Part shown: piece after piece, positions 32,827 through 42,585 of the stretch
Numbering within the stretch: the stretch's first letter is position 1
How the letters are laid out: each line of letters opens with the position of its first letter
NCBI RefSeq assembly: GCF_008923245.1
Contig: NZ_WBOS01000005.1
Location: 236,630-300,629, forward strand
Reading direction: 5' to 3'
Length of the DNA: 64,000 bases
Origin: Cytobacillus depressus
GTDB lineage: Bacteria > Bacillota > Bacilli > Bacillales > Cytobacillaceae
Translations under genes and position numbers: made by a program
Notes under the pieces: generated by a model
Told to the model about the DNA's origin: nothing
What the model saw: only the letters and a program-made list of their open reading frames with translations
The model's database searches: none

Positions 32827-34032
32827 TTGAAGCCTATTGTAGAAGTTAAAAATGTCTCAAAGATTTTTGGCAAATCGCCTAAGGCTGCCATTGATTTATT
32901 AAAACAAGGAAAAACGAAAAAAGAAATACTGAAAGCAACAGGGCAGACAGTTGGTGTGAATAAAGTCAATTTTGAAATTTATCCCGGTGAAATTTTTGTC
33001 ATCATGGGGTTATCTGGAAGTGGAAAATCCACCTTAATCCGCATGTTTAATCGGCTAATCGATCCGACAATGGGAGAAATTCTGATTGATAATGAAGATA
33101 TCGTTAAGATGAATGCCGTAAGACTAAGAGATGTGAGACAAAAGAAAATTAGCATGGTCTTTCAAAAGTTTGCCTTATTTCCGCATAAAACGATTTTGGA
33201 AAACGCGGAATTTGGTCTCGAAATTAAGAATGTTCCACCTAACGAGCGCCGTGAAAAAGCGCTGAAAGCCCTTGAAGTCGTCGGATTGAAAGGCTATGAA
33301 GATCAGTTTCCATCCCAACTGAGCGGCGGAATGCAGCAAAGGGTTGGGCTTGCGCGGGCTCTTGCCAGCGATACAAAAGTTTTACTAATGGATGAAGCTT
33401 TCAGTGCTTTAGATCCACTCATTCGCAAAGACATGCAGGACGAATTACTAGAAATTCAGGAGCTGTACAAGAAAACAATTATTTTTATCACCCATGACTT
33501 AGATGAGGCACTTCGGATCGGGGACAGAATTGCTTTAATGAAAGACGGCAGTGTCATTCAATTAGGAACCCCTGAACAAATTATGATGAATCCGGCCAAT
33601 GAATTTGTGGAGAAGTTCGTAGAGGATGTCGATTTATCAAAAGTATTAACAGCATCCCATGTGATGAAACGACCGGAGAAAATTAGTCCAGACCGTGGCC
33701 CAAGGGTGGCTCTGGAAATTATGAGGAAGCAAGGGTATTCCAGCATCTTTATCGTGGATCGAAAGCAAATGCTATTGGGTGTGCTAACGGCTGAACAAGC
33801 TCGGCAGGCAATTGATCAAAACCAAACCATTTCCGAAGTAATGACAACTGACATGCCCACCGTTTCAGAAGATGCATTGCTAGTCGATTTTATGGATGAT
33901 ATGGCAACTTCAAGTTTGCCATTATCGGTTATTGATGAAGAGAAGAGATTGAAAGGAATCGTTATTCGCGGAGCTGTAATCGCTGCTTTAGCTGGAAATA
34001 AAGATTCTTTGAATGATTTGGAGAGTGATTGA
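32827..34032 (+). CDS. opuAA: Glycine betaine/proline ABC transporter ATPase
   Basis: OpuAA-type ATPase, 401 residues. It has the extra N-terminal segment typical of OpuAA/ProV (SKIFGKSPKAAIDLLKQGKTKKEILKATGQTVGV), Walker A GLSGSGKST, signature LSGGMQQRVGLARAL, Walker B VLLMDEAFSALDP, the H-loop, and a C-terminal pair of CBS modules (about 270-395), which sense ionic strength or c-di-AMP in this family. The TTG at 32827 follows GAGGTG; a GTG at 32818 is inside the ribosome site. The stop overlaps the next gene, so the system is a two-gene operon. Confidence 0.9.
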   Translation: MKPIVEVKNVSKIFGKSPKAAIDLLKQGKTKKEILKATGQTVGVNKVNFEIYPGEIFVIMGLSGSGKSTLIRMFNRLIDPTMGEILIDNEDIVKMNAVRLRDVRQKKISMVFQKFALFPHKTILENAEFGLEIKNVPPNERREKALKALEVVGLKGYEDQFPSQLSGGMQQRVGLARALASDTKVLLMDEAFSALDPLIRKDMQDELLEIQELYKKTIIFITHDLDEALRIGDRIALMKDGSVIQLGTPEQIMMNPANEFVEKFVEDVDLSKVLTASHVMKRPEKISPDRGPRVALEIMRKQGYSSIFIVDRKQMLLGVLTAEQARQAIDQNQTISEVMTTDMPTVSEDALLVDFMDDMATSSLPLSVIDEEKRLKGIVIRGAVIAALAGNKDSLNDLESD

Positions 34033-35756
34033 ATATGCCGAAAATCCCATTAGGACAATGGATCGACACGCTCGTTAATTGGATTACAGTCACATTCGCT
34101 GGATTATTTTCATTTATAACTCATGCGGTGGAGGGTCTTTTAAATATTTTTGTGGATGTATTAAGTGCAGGTCCACCCATCGTATTAATCATCATCTTAG
34201 CCCTTTTGGTTGCTTATACGAGCAGATGGCCATTAGGCGTTTTTACACTGATTAGCTTACTTTTAATCGTTAATCTTGGATACTGGAAATCAAGTATTCA
34301 AACACTGGCGATCGTTATTTTATCAGGTTTGCTTACTATTATCATTGGAATACCAATGGGGATTTGGTGCGCACGAAGCAAAAATGCCCAAAACATCATT
34401 ACACCTATTTTAGACTTTATGCAAACCATGCCAGCATTTGTATATTTAATTCCATCCATTCTATTTTTTGGGATTGGCGTCGTACCAGGAATTATTGCTT
34501 CCTTTATTTTCGCGATTGCTCCGACCATCCGGATGACCAATCTTGGCATTAAGGAAGTGCCTGAAGATTTAATTGAAGCTTCAGATGCTTTCGGTTCTAC
34601 ACCTAGCCAAAAGTTGTTCAAAGTCCAATTGCCTTTAGCCACTCCGACAATTATGGCTGGGGTAAACCAAAGTATTATGCTCGCTCTCTCCATGGTTGTA
34701 ACAGCTTCCTTAGTTGGGGCGCCAGGACTTGGAGCAGATGTATATCGAGCAGTTAGTCAAATTAATGTGGGACAAGGCTTTGAAGCTGGGTTATCCATCG
34801 TCATCATTGCCATCATTCTTGACCGGATCTCACAAAACTTTCGCAAGCCGGCGTATGAAAATATCGTTAGCCGAAAAATTATTTTATCCATTTTAGCGGT
34901 CCTATTAGTAGGAACTGCACTCGTATTATCGTTTACAAAAAGCACTGCTGGAAATGAAAATGGAAATGGAATTGGGGCCAAAACAGATTATAAAATTATC
35001 GGGATTGAGCCGGGGGCAGGAATGATGAAGACGGCTCATCAAATGTTAGAGGAGTACAAATTAGAAAAATGGCAGCTTGTTGAAGGCTCATCAGCCGCAA
35101 TGGTTGCTGTATTAAAGAAAGCCATTGATAAGAAGGAACCCATCATTGTCACTGGATGGTCTCCACATTGGATGTTCTCTGCTTTTGATTTGAAGTATCT
35201 CAAAGATCCAAAAGGTTCCTTCGGCAAAGCTGAAAATATTAATACAATTGTTAGAAAAGGGCTTGATCACGATGCCCCTGGTGCTTATAAAATCCTCGAT
35301 CAATTCTTTTGGGAAACGAATGATATAGAAAGCGTAATGATCGAAATAGAAAAAGGGACGGATCCAGTTAATGCTGCTGAAAAATGGATTGCTGCCAATC
35401 CAGATAAAGTTGCCAAGTGGACAAACGGTGCCCAAGCAGGGAATGGGGAAAAGATTAATCTTGTTTATGTAGCTTGGGATACTGAAATAGCGAGCACAAA
35501 TGTCATTGCGAAGGTGCTTGAACAAAATGGCTACGATGTAACGATGAGTCAAGTTGAAGTCGGCCCAATGTTTGCTGGAATTGCAAACGGCAGCGCCGAC
35601 GCCATGGTTGCTGCCTGGCTGCCAACTACCCACCAAGAATATTTCAATACGTATAAGAACGATATCGTCGACCTTGGCCCGAACCTAAAAGGGACAAAAC
35701 TTGGATTAGTTGTACCAGATTATGTTGAAATTAATTCGATTGAGGATTTGAAATAA
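34029..35756 (+). CDS. opuAB: Glycine betaine ABC transporter permease fused to substrate-binding protein
   Basis: A 575-residue fusion. Residues ~1-300 are an OpuAB/ProW-type permease (TMQTMPAFVYLIPSILFFGIGVVPGIIASFIFAIAPTIRMTNLGIKEVPEDLIEASDAFG). Residues ~315-575 are an OpuAC-type binding protein (IGIEPGAGMMKTAHQML, IIVTGWSPHWMFSAFDLKYL, VYVAWDTEIASTNVIAKVLE, AAWLPTTHQEYF), displayed outside the membrane. In B. subtilis OpuAB and OpuAC are separate; the fused layout matches Lactococcus OpuA. The tryptophan-rich ligand loops are intact. Start is TTG 34029 or ATG 34035, overlapping opuAA. It imports betaine or related osmoprotectants. Confidence 0.9.
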   Translation: MNMPKIPLGQWIDTLVNWITVTFAGLFSFITHAVEGLLNIFVDVLSAGPPIVLIIILALLVAYTSRWPLGVFTLISLLLIVNLGYWKSSIQTLAIVILSGLLTIIIGIPMGIWCARSKNAQNIITPILDFMQTMPAFVYLIPSILFFGIGVVPGIIASFIFAIAPTIRMTNLGIKEVPEDLIEASDAFGSTPSQKLFKVQLPLATPTIMAGVNQSIMLALSMVVTASLVGAPGLGADVYRAVSQINVGQGFEAGLSIVIIAIILDRISQNFRKPAYENIVSRKIILSILAVLLVGTALVLSFTKSTAGNENGNGIGAKTDYKIIGIEPGAGMMKTAHQMLEEYKLEKWQLVEGSSAAMVAVLKKAIDKKEPIIVTGWSPHWMFSAFDLKYLKDPKGSFGKAENINTIVRKGLDHDAPGAYKILDQFFWETNDIESVMIEIEKGTDPVNAAEKWIAANPDKVAKWTNGAQAGNGEKINLVYVAWDTEIASTNVIAKVLEQNGYDVTMSQVEVGPMFAGIANGSADAMVAAWLPTTHQEYFNTYKNDIVDLGPNLKGTKLGLVVPDYVEINSIEDLK

Positions 35757-35823
35757 TGAATTGCACTGGTAAAAAGGATTTGCCCCAATAGGTTTATGAT
35801 GTATGAATACTTTTTGAAGTTTC

Positions 35824-36000
35824 GGTCAATGAAATGCCCTTTCATTGACCGTTTGCATGCCCTTTTACGATTTGTGGTAAAAGAAACATAATTGCTTTGA
35901 CCGTATCTGTACTTTTCTAGTGCTTGGGGTAAATGAAACTCCATTGCTTTGACCGTACCAGTACCCTTTTAGTTTTTTTGTAAATGAAACACACTTTCAT
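35824..36000. repeat. 52-bp imperfect tandem repeat, about 3.4 units
   Basis: Units start at 35825, 35877, 35929 and 35981 (partial). Shared parts are GTAAATGAAAC at the start and CTTTGACCGTA near the middle. Unit 1 also forms an 11-bp hairpin, GGTCAATGAAA/TTTCATTGACC (35824-35850). It fills most of the 317-bp gap between opuAB and cadA. Confidence 0.75.
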
Positions 36001-36006
36001 ATAAAA

Positions 36007-36042
36007 GGCTATCCAATAGCGGAAAAACCGACTTGGATAGCC
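36007..36042 (-). terminator. Terminator of cadCA
   Basis: GGCTATCCAA pairs with TTGGATAGCC; minus reading continues TTTTATATG. Confidence 0.75.
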
Positions 36043-36073
36043 CCTTTAATATTTTCTAGTTCACAGTAACGAT

Positions 36074-38200
36074 TTACTCCTTCACCCTCAATAGCCGCAA
36101 AGAGTTTAACACCACAATAAGTGTAGCTCCCATGTCCGCAAAGATCGCCATCCATAATGTTAGCCATCCCGGGACTATTAAAATTAACGCTAATAATTTG
36201 AGCCCGAGGGCGAACGAAATATTTTCCTTAATAATCCTCAATGCCCGGCGGCTTAGCTGGATGGTATAAGGCAGCTTATTTAAATCATCCGCCATTAAGG
36301 CAATATCAGCAGTCTCGATAGCGGTATCGGTTCCCGCTCCGCCCATGGCAATCCCAATTGTTGCGGTTGCTAAGGCTGGTGCATCATTGACGCCATCTCC
36401 GACCATGGCCACTTTTCCATATTGCTCTTTTAAAGATTTAATCGTTTCTAATTTATCTTGTGGCAATAATTCGGCTTTTACATCACTGACCCCGATTTGT
36501 CTTGCAATGGCATGACCTGTTGCCTCATTATCTCCAGTTAGCATAATCGTTTTTTGTATGCCAATATCAAGCAATTTTCGAATAACTTTTGCACTGCTGG
36601 CACGTACTTGATCGGCGACAGCCATTAGTCCAATAACCTCTTTTGCTGTGCCCACTAACATGACCGTTTTTCCTTGAATTTGCAAGGCTTTTACTTCATC
36701 TTCAACGGAAGCGGGAAGATTGTTCATCTCGGCAAAAAGCTTTGGACTTCCAATATAATACACGACATCCTGAACTCGGGCTTTTGCTCCTTTACCCGTA
36801 ATGGATTGGAATTCTTCAGCTGTATAATCATTTGAGGAAATCCCCTTTTCTTCAGCTTTTCTGATAATAGCCGATGCTAAAGGATGCTGTGAAAATTTCT
36901 CAATAGCCGTGGAGATGCCTAATAATTCGTTTTCGCCATTTCCTTTGAATACCTTAATATCTGTCACTTCTGGTGTTCCTTTTGTTAATGTGCCGGTTTT
37001 ATCAAAAGCTATGACTTTCAAACGTCCCGCTTCTTCTAAGTGAATGCCGCCTTTAATTAATACTCCTTTTTTCGCCGCGTTTCCAATGGCTGTGACAATC
37101 GCTACCGGGGTAGAAATAACTAAGGCACATGGACAGCCGACAACTAAAACAGCCAGGCCGCGATAAATCCATTCAGACCAGTCTCCGCCCATGAAAAGTG
37201 GTGGAACAATAGCGATTAAAAAAGCGATCAGCATAATAGCTGGTGTATAATATTTCGCAAATTTATCAACAAATGCTTGAGAAGGAGCACGTTCTGCCTG
37301 AGCCTCTTCCACTAAATGGATGATTTTTGCAATTGTTGTATCTTCCACTCTTTTCGTGACTTTTACTTCTAAAGAACCTTCTTCATTTAATGTGCCGGCA
37401 AACACTTCATCACCGGGTACTTTTAAAACAGGGATGGATTCGCCAGTTATGGCTGCTTGATTGATCGAGGATTGCCCTTTTACGACTTCCCCATCCATCG
37501 CGAGCTTCTCACCAGGCTTAATAATTAAAATATCGCCTAATGTAATGTCTTCAACATCCAATTCTATCTCTTGACTTCCTCTTCTTACTAAAGCTGTTTT
37601 CGGGGCAATATCCATTAAGGAGCGAATCGATTCTCGCGCTTTATCCATGGAATAGCTTTCTAAAGCCTCGCTTAATGCAAATAAGAAAACAACTACTGCC
37701 CCTTCACTCCACTCTCCAATAATGGCGGCTCCAATGATCGCAATCGTCATCAATGTTTTTATATCAAATTGCAGCTTTGAAAGGTTTTTTAACCCTACCT
37801 TAAAAAGATTAAACCCGCCTAAAATAATCGATAAAGCAAAAGTGAAAATAGTAGCGAGGTGGTTCTCTCCTAAAGTATACACGGATGCATATCCTAAAAT
37901 AAGGAAAGAAAGTGAAGCCACGGTATTTATATTTTCGAGCTTCTTCCAAAATGAAACTTTTTCTTCTTTTCCTCTTTGATTCTCAGGGACCACCTTAATT
38001 CCATCGAAGGCTCCAGCTTTTTCAAGCTGATCAATCGTCGCTTCCCCGATGATTGTTAATTTTGATGCACCAAAGTTTAATTGAACATCATTTACCGTTT
38101 GAATCTCACGAATATTCTTCTCAAATTTCGCTGCACAGTTGACGCAGGAAAGTCCTTGTAATCGGTACATTTCCTTATTATTTTCCAGTGCTTTCCCCAT
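36074..38200 (-). CDS. cadA: Cd/Zn/Pb-exporting P1B-type ATPase
   Basis: CadA-type heavy-metal ATPase, 708 residues. One N-terminal HMA domain with [10 protein letters not shown] (Cys19, Cys22), actuator motif [12 protein letters not shown], the transmembrane metal site [15 protein letters not shown] (CPC, the Cd/Zn/Cu class), phosphorylation motif DKTGTLT, the HP motif HPLASAI, and [11 protein letters not shown]. The ArsR regulator cadC precedes it with a 23-bp overlap, which is the standard cadCA arrangement. It exports Cd, Zn or Pb from the cytoplasm. Confidence 0.93.
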   Translation of the reverse strand: MGKALENNKEMYRLQGLSCVNCAAKFEKNIREIQTVNDVQLNFGASKLTIIGEATIDQLEKAGAFDGIKVVPENQRGKEEKVSFWKKLENINTVASLSFLILGYASVYTLGENHLATIFTFALSIILGGFNLFKVGLKNLSKLQFDIKTLMTIAIIGAAIIGEWSEGAVVVFLFALSEALESYSMDKARESIRSLMDIAPKTALVRRGSQEIELDVEDITLGDILIIKPGEKLAMDGEVVKGQSSINQAAITGESIPVLKVPGDEVFAGTLNEEGSLEVKVTKRVEDTTIAKIIHLVEEAQAERAPSQAFVDKFAKYYTPAIMLIAFLIAIVPPLFMGGDWSEWIYRGLAVLVVGCPCALVISTPVAIVTAIGNAAKKGVLIKGGIHLEEAGRLKVIAFDKTGTLTKGTPEVTDIKVFKGNGENELLGISTAIEKFSQHPLASAIIRKAEEKGISSNDYTAEEFQSITGKGAKARVQDVVYYIGSPKLFAEMNNLPASVEDEVKALQIQGKTVMLVGTAKEVIGLMAVADQVRASSAKVIRKLLDIGIQKTIMLTGDNEATGHAIARQIGVSDVKAELLPQDKLETIKSLKEQYGKVAMVGDGVNDAPALATATIGIAMGGAGTDTAIETADIALMADDLNKLPYTIQLSRRALRIIKENISFALGLKLLALILIVPGWLTLWMAIFADMGATLIVVLNSLRLLRVKE

Positions 38201-38576
38201 CGCTTACACCTTCTTTTGAATGAATTAATGCGATCGATACTAATTGATGCACATGATCATCTGCTAAGGAATAAAAAACAAGCTTTCCTTCTTTTCGATG
38301 CTTCGCTAACCCCATATCACGTAATAAACGTAAATGATGGCTCGCTGTTGCCGTCGAAGATCCGATAATATTTGCGACGTCACAAACACATAATTCATTC
38401 TCTATTGTTAGCGCATAAGCAATTTTAATGCGAGTAGAATCAGACAATGCTTTAAATAATAACTCTACACCACTCACTTCATCTATCCTCTTTTGGATGC
38501 GATTGACCTTTTCTTCATCATAGTAAAATGTCTCACATGACTCATGCGTAGTTGAAATGATATTTTTTTGGCTCAT
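38178..38576 (-). CDS. cadC: ArsR-family metal-sensing repressor CadC
   Basis: A 132-residue winged-helix repressor. The CadC/CmtR-like metal motif is [14 protein letters not shown] (Cys-Val-Cys), with additional N-terminal Cys in [10 protein letters not shown] as in staphylococcal CadC. The recognition region is [32 protein letters not shown], followed by the [12 protein letters not shown] helix. GAGGTGGAC precedes the ATG. Two TCAAAT/TTTGA palindromes flank its promoter, matching known CadC operators. It should release DNA when Cd, Pb or Zn binds. Confidence 0.92.
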   Translation of the reverse strand: MSQKNIISTTHESCETFYYDEEKVNRIQKRIDEVSGVELLFKALSDSTRIKIAYALTIENELCVCDVANIIGSSTATASHHLRLLRDMGLAKHRKEGKLVFYSLADDHVHQLVSIALIHSKEGVSDGESTGK

Positions 38577-38589
38577 TTGTCCACCTCAT

Positions 38590-38672
38590 TCAAATGATCG
38601 TTTGATTAACTAATATTAGCTTATGCTACATGGCGATAAAATGTCAAAGGATATTCAAATGTTCTTTTGAAT
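38590..38672 (-). promoter_or_regulatory. cadC promoter with two CadC-like operators
   Basis: Minus TTGACA (38642-38647), 16 bp, CATAAG (38620-38625). Palindromes TCAAATGATCGTTTGA (38590-38605) and ATTCAAATGTTCTTTTGAAT (38653-38672) lie just downstream of the -10 and upstream of the -35. Confidence 0.7.
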
Positions 38673-38706
38673 AAACAAGTTAGTCGTAAGTTCCCTATAA
38701 ACAAAA

Positions 38707-38731
38707 ACACCGTTCGCAAAGGGAACGGTGT
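38707..38731 (-). terminator. Terminator of the DedA gene
   Basis: ACACCGTTC pairs with GAACGGTGT; minus reading continues TTTTGTTT. Confidence 0.8.
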
Positions 38732-38774
38732 ACTAACTAAAGCGTTTTATATTTTCGTAAAGAATTTGATGTTT

Positions 38775-39377
38775 TTAAAAACGTTTCTGCCTAGTTCTTT
38801 TCAAAGTTATTACAAGGAGATAAACAACGATACCTAATATAGCAATGATGATAACTGGTTGAATATACGGCTTGGCCAACTCATTAATTTGTTCCCAGTT
38901 TGAAGCAAGTTTCTGTCCAAGATAAACAAAAAAGATAGACCAAGGAATAACAGCTAACGTCGTATAAAGCGTAAACTTTCGTAATGACATTTTAGAAATG
39001 CCTGCTGGGATTGAAATCGCATGTCTAACGACTGGAATAAAACGAGCAGTAAAAATAACCCCAACTCCATACTTTTGGACCCATTTTTCCGCTAAATCGA
39101 TATGTTTTTCACGTATTAATAGAAACTTTCCGTATTTTTTCAAGAAAGGTCTCCCGCCGTATTTACCTATCCAATAAAGGAAAAGTTGGGCAATGACTCC
39201 CCCGATCGTACCGGCTATAACGGCCCCAATAAAATTGATTTCTCCCTGTGATACTAGAAACCCAGCATAGGCAAGGACAATCTCACTTGGAATGACTTCT
39301 GCCATTAATGCGAGGGCAATACCGAAATATCCTAAATTCATCAGAAAAAGTAAAAACGAATGAATAAATTCACTCAT
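38775..39377 (-). CDS. DedA family membrane protein
   Basis: A 200-residue DedA/SNARE-associated family protein with four or five hydrophobic segments. Family motifs: EVIPSEIVLAYAGFLVSQGEINFIGAVIAGTIGGVIAQLFLYWIGKYGGR, GVGVIFTARFIPVVRHAISIPAGISKM (the re-entrant F.RF.P..R...S.PAG motif) and FTLYTTLAVIPWSIFFVYLGQKLASNW. Some DedA proteins flip undecaprenyl phosphate or phospholipids; this one could serve that role, but paralogues differ. Transcribed alone. Confidence 0.9.
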   Translation of the reverse strand: MSEFIHSFLLFLMNLGYFGIALALMAEVIPSEIVLAYAGFLVSQGEINFIGAVIAGTIGGVIAQLFLYWIGKYGGRPFLKKYGKFLLIREKHIDLAEKWVQKYGVGVIFTARFIPVVRHAISIPAGISKMSLRKFTLYTTLAVIPWSIFFVYLGQKLASNWEQINELAKPYIQPVIIIAILGIVVYLLVITLKRTRQKRF

Positions 39378-39809
39378 AACGTGTCTCCTATAAATGTTAG
39401 TGGACTACCTATTTCAATAAAGCTCAAAAAAATCAAGCAATTACTAATTAATTAATGATAACCCCATTTATATAATAGACAAGGAATCTTATTAATTCAA
39501 TCATTGATACTTTTTCGATAAGAAAAAATTAATTTGCGCTCTTTAACCAAATGTAAGTCTAATACAAGGATCAACATAGGAAAGGAAACGGGGTATCTAT
39601 CTTTATGCATTCTGAATCCTAGGGAAGCACTTGTTGTAATTATTGGTATAATACAATATTATCATTTTTATAATAAAAAGACTGAGCGCCTAAACACTCA
39701 GTCAATGGAACTACATGCTGCATGAATTTACCCATAACCTTATCATCAAAATTCTCTTCGTTTAGTTCAACCATTTCAATTGATTCCAAGTCATTTATCT
39801 CTTCTACAA
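39378..39809. other. Gene-free region between dedA and the S66 peptidase gene
   Basis: AT-rich, with no gene I can defend. It contains a terminator at 39680-39703 (GACTGAG/CTCAGTC, T-run on the minus strand). Between it and the S66 stop is a coding-like minus frame (KWSAIIVEEINDLESIEMVE, then LNEENFDDKVMGKFMQ) without a start or ribosome site, perhaps a decayed gene end. Confidence 0.5.
39680..39703 (-). terminator. Terminator downstream of the S66 peptidase gene
   Basis: GACTGAG pairs with CTCAGTC; minus reading continues TTTTTATTAT. Confidence 0.75.
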
Positions 39810-40841
39810 TTATTGCACTCCACTTTCTAAAATCGCAAAAGTCTTCTTGTCACAATTTATTTCTGCTGTGGCCCCGTATGGCAAAATAAATTTCGGTTCG
39901 GTATGACCAAAGTTTAAATTATAAAGAATCGGTAAATCCTCCAATTGGAATTCCTTCATGACCTTTCGAATTTCTACTTTATATTCATCATAATATTTCT
40001 CGTCTTGCGGTTTTCCAAAAATAATTCCATTCGCTTTTTGGAGAATGCCTTGTACAGCATAATTTCGCAACCAATACTTAATGAAATTGGGGTCAGGCTT
40101 TTCTTCAGAGGTTTCAAAGAAGAGAATGCTGCCGTTCCAATATTTCTTATCAGGCCACAATTCTGTTCCTTTCGCAAACTCTAGCACTTCAATATTGCCG
40201 CCAATCAAATGTCCTTGCACTACACCAGAGCCTTGAAGCACCTCATATCCTAAATTTCGCTGCATTGTCCGTCGTTTGTTCTTATTTTCTTCTAGCCATT
40301 CTAAATGCTCACTCGTCCATTCCTTAGCCGGCTGAATGTCACCAATAATCTCATTAGAAAAGAGCGTGCGATTCACCATTTCAATCGTATACGGATCCAT
40401 CTCAACATTTTCGGCAAAATCAGTTAAAATGGCAGGACCATAAAAAGAAGAAATTCCAGCTTTATGACAGAATAAATGGGAAACGCTCACATCAGAGTAT
40501 CCCATAAAAATTTTCGGGTTTTCCCGAATAACATCAAAATCAATATAAGGAAGTAAGCGAATACTATCTTCACCGCCAATATTGGCAAAGATTCCTTTAA
40601 TCCTCTCATCCTTAAATGCTGTCATCAAATCTTCGGCACGTGCTAGCGGATTTTTGTAAAGATAGTCTTCACCTTTCAAACTATTCGGCATGGGGATCAC
40701 CTTCAGTCCAAACACTTCTTCTAATCTCCTTACACCTTGTTCATACCGCCATCTAATCTCTGGATTACCAGCCCCTCCCCAAGATGGACTGACTGTTGCA
40801 ACAAGGTCTCCTGACTGCAATCTTCTTGGCTTTATTAGCAT
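39810..40841 (-). CDS. S66 family peptidase (LD-carboxypeptidase / MccF-like)
   Basis: 343 residues, S66 serine peptidase fold. Nucleophile Ser in IFMGYSDVSVSHLFCHKAG (GYSD), the GGEDSIRLLPYIDFD substrate loop, and the C-terminal SILFFETSEEKPDP (catalytic Glu) and NLNFGHTEPKFILPYGA (catalytic His). The length and extended GGNIEVL region favour the MccF-like branch, which cleaves acyl-sulfamoyl or muropeptide-like substrates and can give immunity to microcin C-type compounds. AAGGGGGGAG before the ATG at 40841 decides the start; the longer frame to 40925 lacks a site. Confidence 0.85.
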   Translation of the reverse strand: MLIKPRRLQSGDLVATVSPSWGGAGNPEIRWRYEQGVRRLEEVFGLKVIPMPNSLKGEDYLYKNPLARAEDLMTAFKDERIKGIFANIGGEDSIRLLPYIDFDVIRENPKIFMGYSDVSVSHLFCHKAGISSFYGPAILTDFAENVEMDPYTIEMVNRTLFSNEIIGDIQPAKEWTSEHLEWLEENKNKRRTMQRNLGYEVLQGSGVVQGHLIGGNIEVLEFAKGTELWPDKKYWNGSILFFETSEEKPDPNFIKYWLRNYAVQGILQKANGIIFGKPQDEKYYDEYKVEIRKVMKEFQLEDLPILYNLNFGHTEPKFILPYGATAEINCDKKTFAILESGVQ

Positions 40842-41097
40842 ATTGACTCCCCCCTTATCTATTTGCTTCGAAAATACGGTCCTCATAATTGAAGAACTGA
40901 GGCATGCCTTTAATTTCTCCAACATTAATTGATTTACCGTCTGTTATTCAAGAATATCAAAAAGTAAGTTATTTCTAAGAAGCTAATTGGTGTGTCAGCT
41001 CCCTCTCATGTAAAATAATTATGTCCACACAAAGCATAAAATGACAGGATTAATGTAAACAGCATGGTTAGAATTGAATTAAGGAGTTGAGTTCCAT

Positions 41098-41946
41098 ATG
41101 GCATTAGTTGAATCATTGCAAAAGGCAATAGACTTTATGGAGGAGCATTTACTGGATAATATAACGATAGAAGATATAGCTAAACAGGCAAATGTATCTC
41201 CCTTTCATTTTCAGCGGACTTTTATGATATTGACCGATATTTCTGTTGGAGAATATCTTCGTCGCCGCCGTTTAACATTAGCAGCTCAAGAATTATCTAG
41301 TACGAATAGCAAGATAATCGATATTGCCTATAAATATGGCTACGATACTCCGGAATCATTCTCAAAGGCTTTTCGAAAACAACATGGTGTAACGCCGAGT
41401 GATGCACGAAAAGGCAATGGGAAGCTACAATCTTATAACCGCCTACTAATTCAGGTGAATCTGAGAGGAGCAGAACCAATGAAATATAAAATTGTTGAAC
41501 AAGATGCTTTTCAGGTGATTGGGATTAAAGAAACATTTGCATGTGCTACTAAGGATACAGATGCCGTTATCCCAAAGCTCTGGAGTAGAGCCAATAGCGA
41601 TGGAACGATTGATTCATTGGCCCAATTAAATAATGGTCAAATTAAAGGCTTATTAGGAATCACAGATAATAATAAAGAAACAGAAAATTTTATGGACTAT
41701 TGGATCGCAGCAGCACACGATGGGGATGTACCCGATGGTTTTTCCAGCTTAAATATCTCTGCAGCAAAATGGGCTGTATTTGAGGTTCAAGGCCCAATCC
41801 CAGAGGCCATCGTAAATACGTGGAAACAAATTTTTTCGGAATGGTTCCCATCCAATGGCTATGAATATGCCGAAATCCCATCACTTGAAGTCTATATTGG
41901 CTCTTATCCGAATCCCTCTTGCGAAATATGGGTTCCGATCAAATAA
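41098..41946 (+). CDS. AraC-family regulator with GyrI-like effector domain
   Basis: 282 residues. Residues ~6-105 carry two HTH units (DNITIEDIAKQANVSPFHFQRTFMILTDISVGEYLRRRRLTLAAQEL and IIDIAYKYGYDTPESFSKAFRKQHGVTPSDARK), the complete AraC/XylS DNA-binding domain. Residues ~125-282 are a GyrI/SOUL-like small-molecule binding domain (MKYKIVEQDAFQVIGIKETF ... AKWAVFEVQGPIPEAIVNTWKQIFSEWFP). Such proteins respond to drugs or other hydrophobic ligands, often regulating exporters. No obvious target gene is adjacent. AAGGAG lies before the ATG. Confidence 0.88.
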   Translation: MALVESLQKAIDFMEEHLLDNITIEDIAKQANVSPFHFQRTFMILTDISVGEYLRRRRLTLAAQELSSTNSKIIDIAYKYGYDTPESFSKAFRKQHGVTPSDARKGNGKLQSYNRLLIQVNLRGAEPMKYKIVEQDAFQVIGIKETFACATKDTDAVIPKLWSRANSDGTIDSLAQLNNGQIKGLLGITDNNKETENFMDYWIAAAHDGDVPDGFSSLNISAAKWAVFEVQGPIPEAIVNTWKQIFSEWFPSNGYEYAEIPSLEVYIGSYPNPSCEIWVPIK

Positions 41947-42086
41947 TAACGAATTCAATATATAGGAGTCTAATTGATTTTTAATTAGACTTCTTTTTTC
42001 AAAATTAGGACATAACCCTTAGTGATTATATTATTTTCCAACTATAAAATGCGCACGGATTGTTGAATATAAAGGACTTTAATAAT

Positions 42087-42545
42087 CTACAAATCTTCTT
42101 TATCAAGTTCAATGAAATAATGATCTTTACGATAAGATACTGCCTCCATCGATGCGATTAGATTTTCTCCATGAAAGACATCGATTCGATAGAACCCTGT
42201 ACGGTAGTTTCGTTTAACTTCTGTTGCACGTGCGACGATCTTGTCTCCGGGTTTCGCTGATTCCATAAACTGAATCGTTGTCGAAAGTCCTAAAGATGTT
42301 TTTCCATATGCATTGCAAGCTACGGAGAATGCATGGTCTGCTAACGCATAAATAACTGCCCCGTGAACCGTTCCATATGCATTGACCATATGGCCTTGCA
42401 CCTCCAGCATTGCTTTCGCAAAACCAGCCTCAAATTTTGTTAGCTGAATGCCTAAAGACTGAGCATATGGATCGTTTTTTACTTGATCGTAAATTTGTTC
42501 GTAGTGCTTCTCATGAATATGCAGCTCATCAATTTTCTTCCTCAC
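42087..42545 (-). CDS. Hotdog-fold acyl-CoA thioesterase (PaaI-like)
   Basis: A 152-residue PaaI-type hotdog thioesterase. Core motif: MVNAYGTVHGAVIYALADHAFSVACNAYGKTSLGLSTTIQFMESAKPGDKIVARATEVKRNYRTGFYRIDVFHGENLIASMEAVSYRK, in which the HG(A)V...LAD segment carries the catalytic Asp. PaaI enzymes hydrolyse phenylacetyl- or hydroxyphenylacetyl-CoA, but no phenylacetate genes are nearby, so it may be a general housekeeping thioesterase. Transcribed away from AraC/GyrI and before azlD. Confidence 0.85.
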   Translation of the reverse strand: MRKKIDELHIHEKHYEQIYDQVKNDPYAQSLGIQLTKFEAGFAKAMLEVQGHMVNAYGTVHGAVIYALADHAFSVACNAYGKTSLGLSTTIQFMESAKPGDKIVARATEVKRNYRTGFYRIDVFHGENLIASMEAVSYRKDHYFIELDKEDL

Positions 42546-42585
42546 TTTTACCTACCCCTTTGAATATTTATCTTCATCAATGGTA

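Noticed and set aside
39708..39840. Minus-strand coding-like stretch after the S66 peptidase gene
   Set aside because: It reads plausibly for about 40 codons but has no start, no ribosome site and runs through a terminator. Kept only as a note in the gap description.
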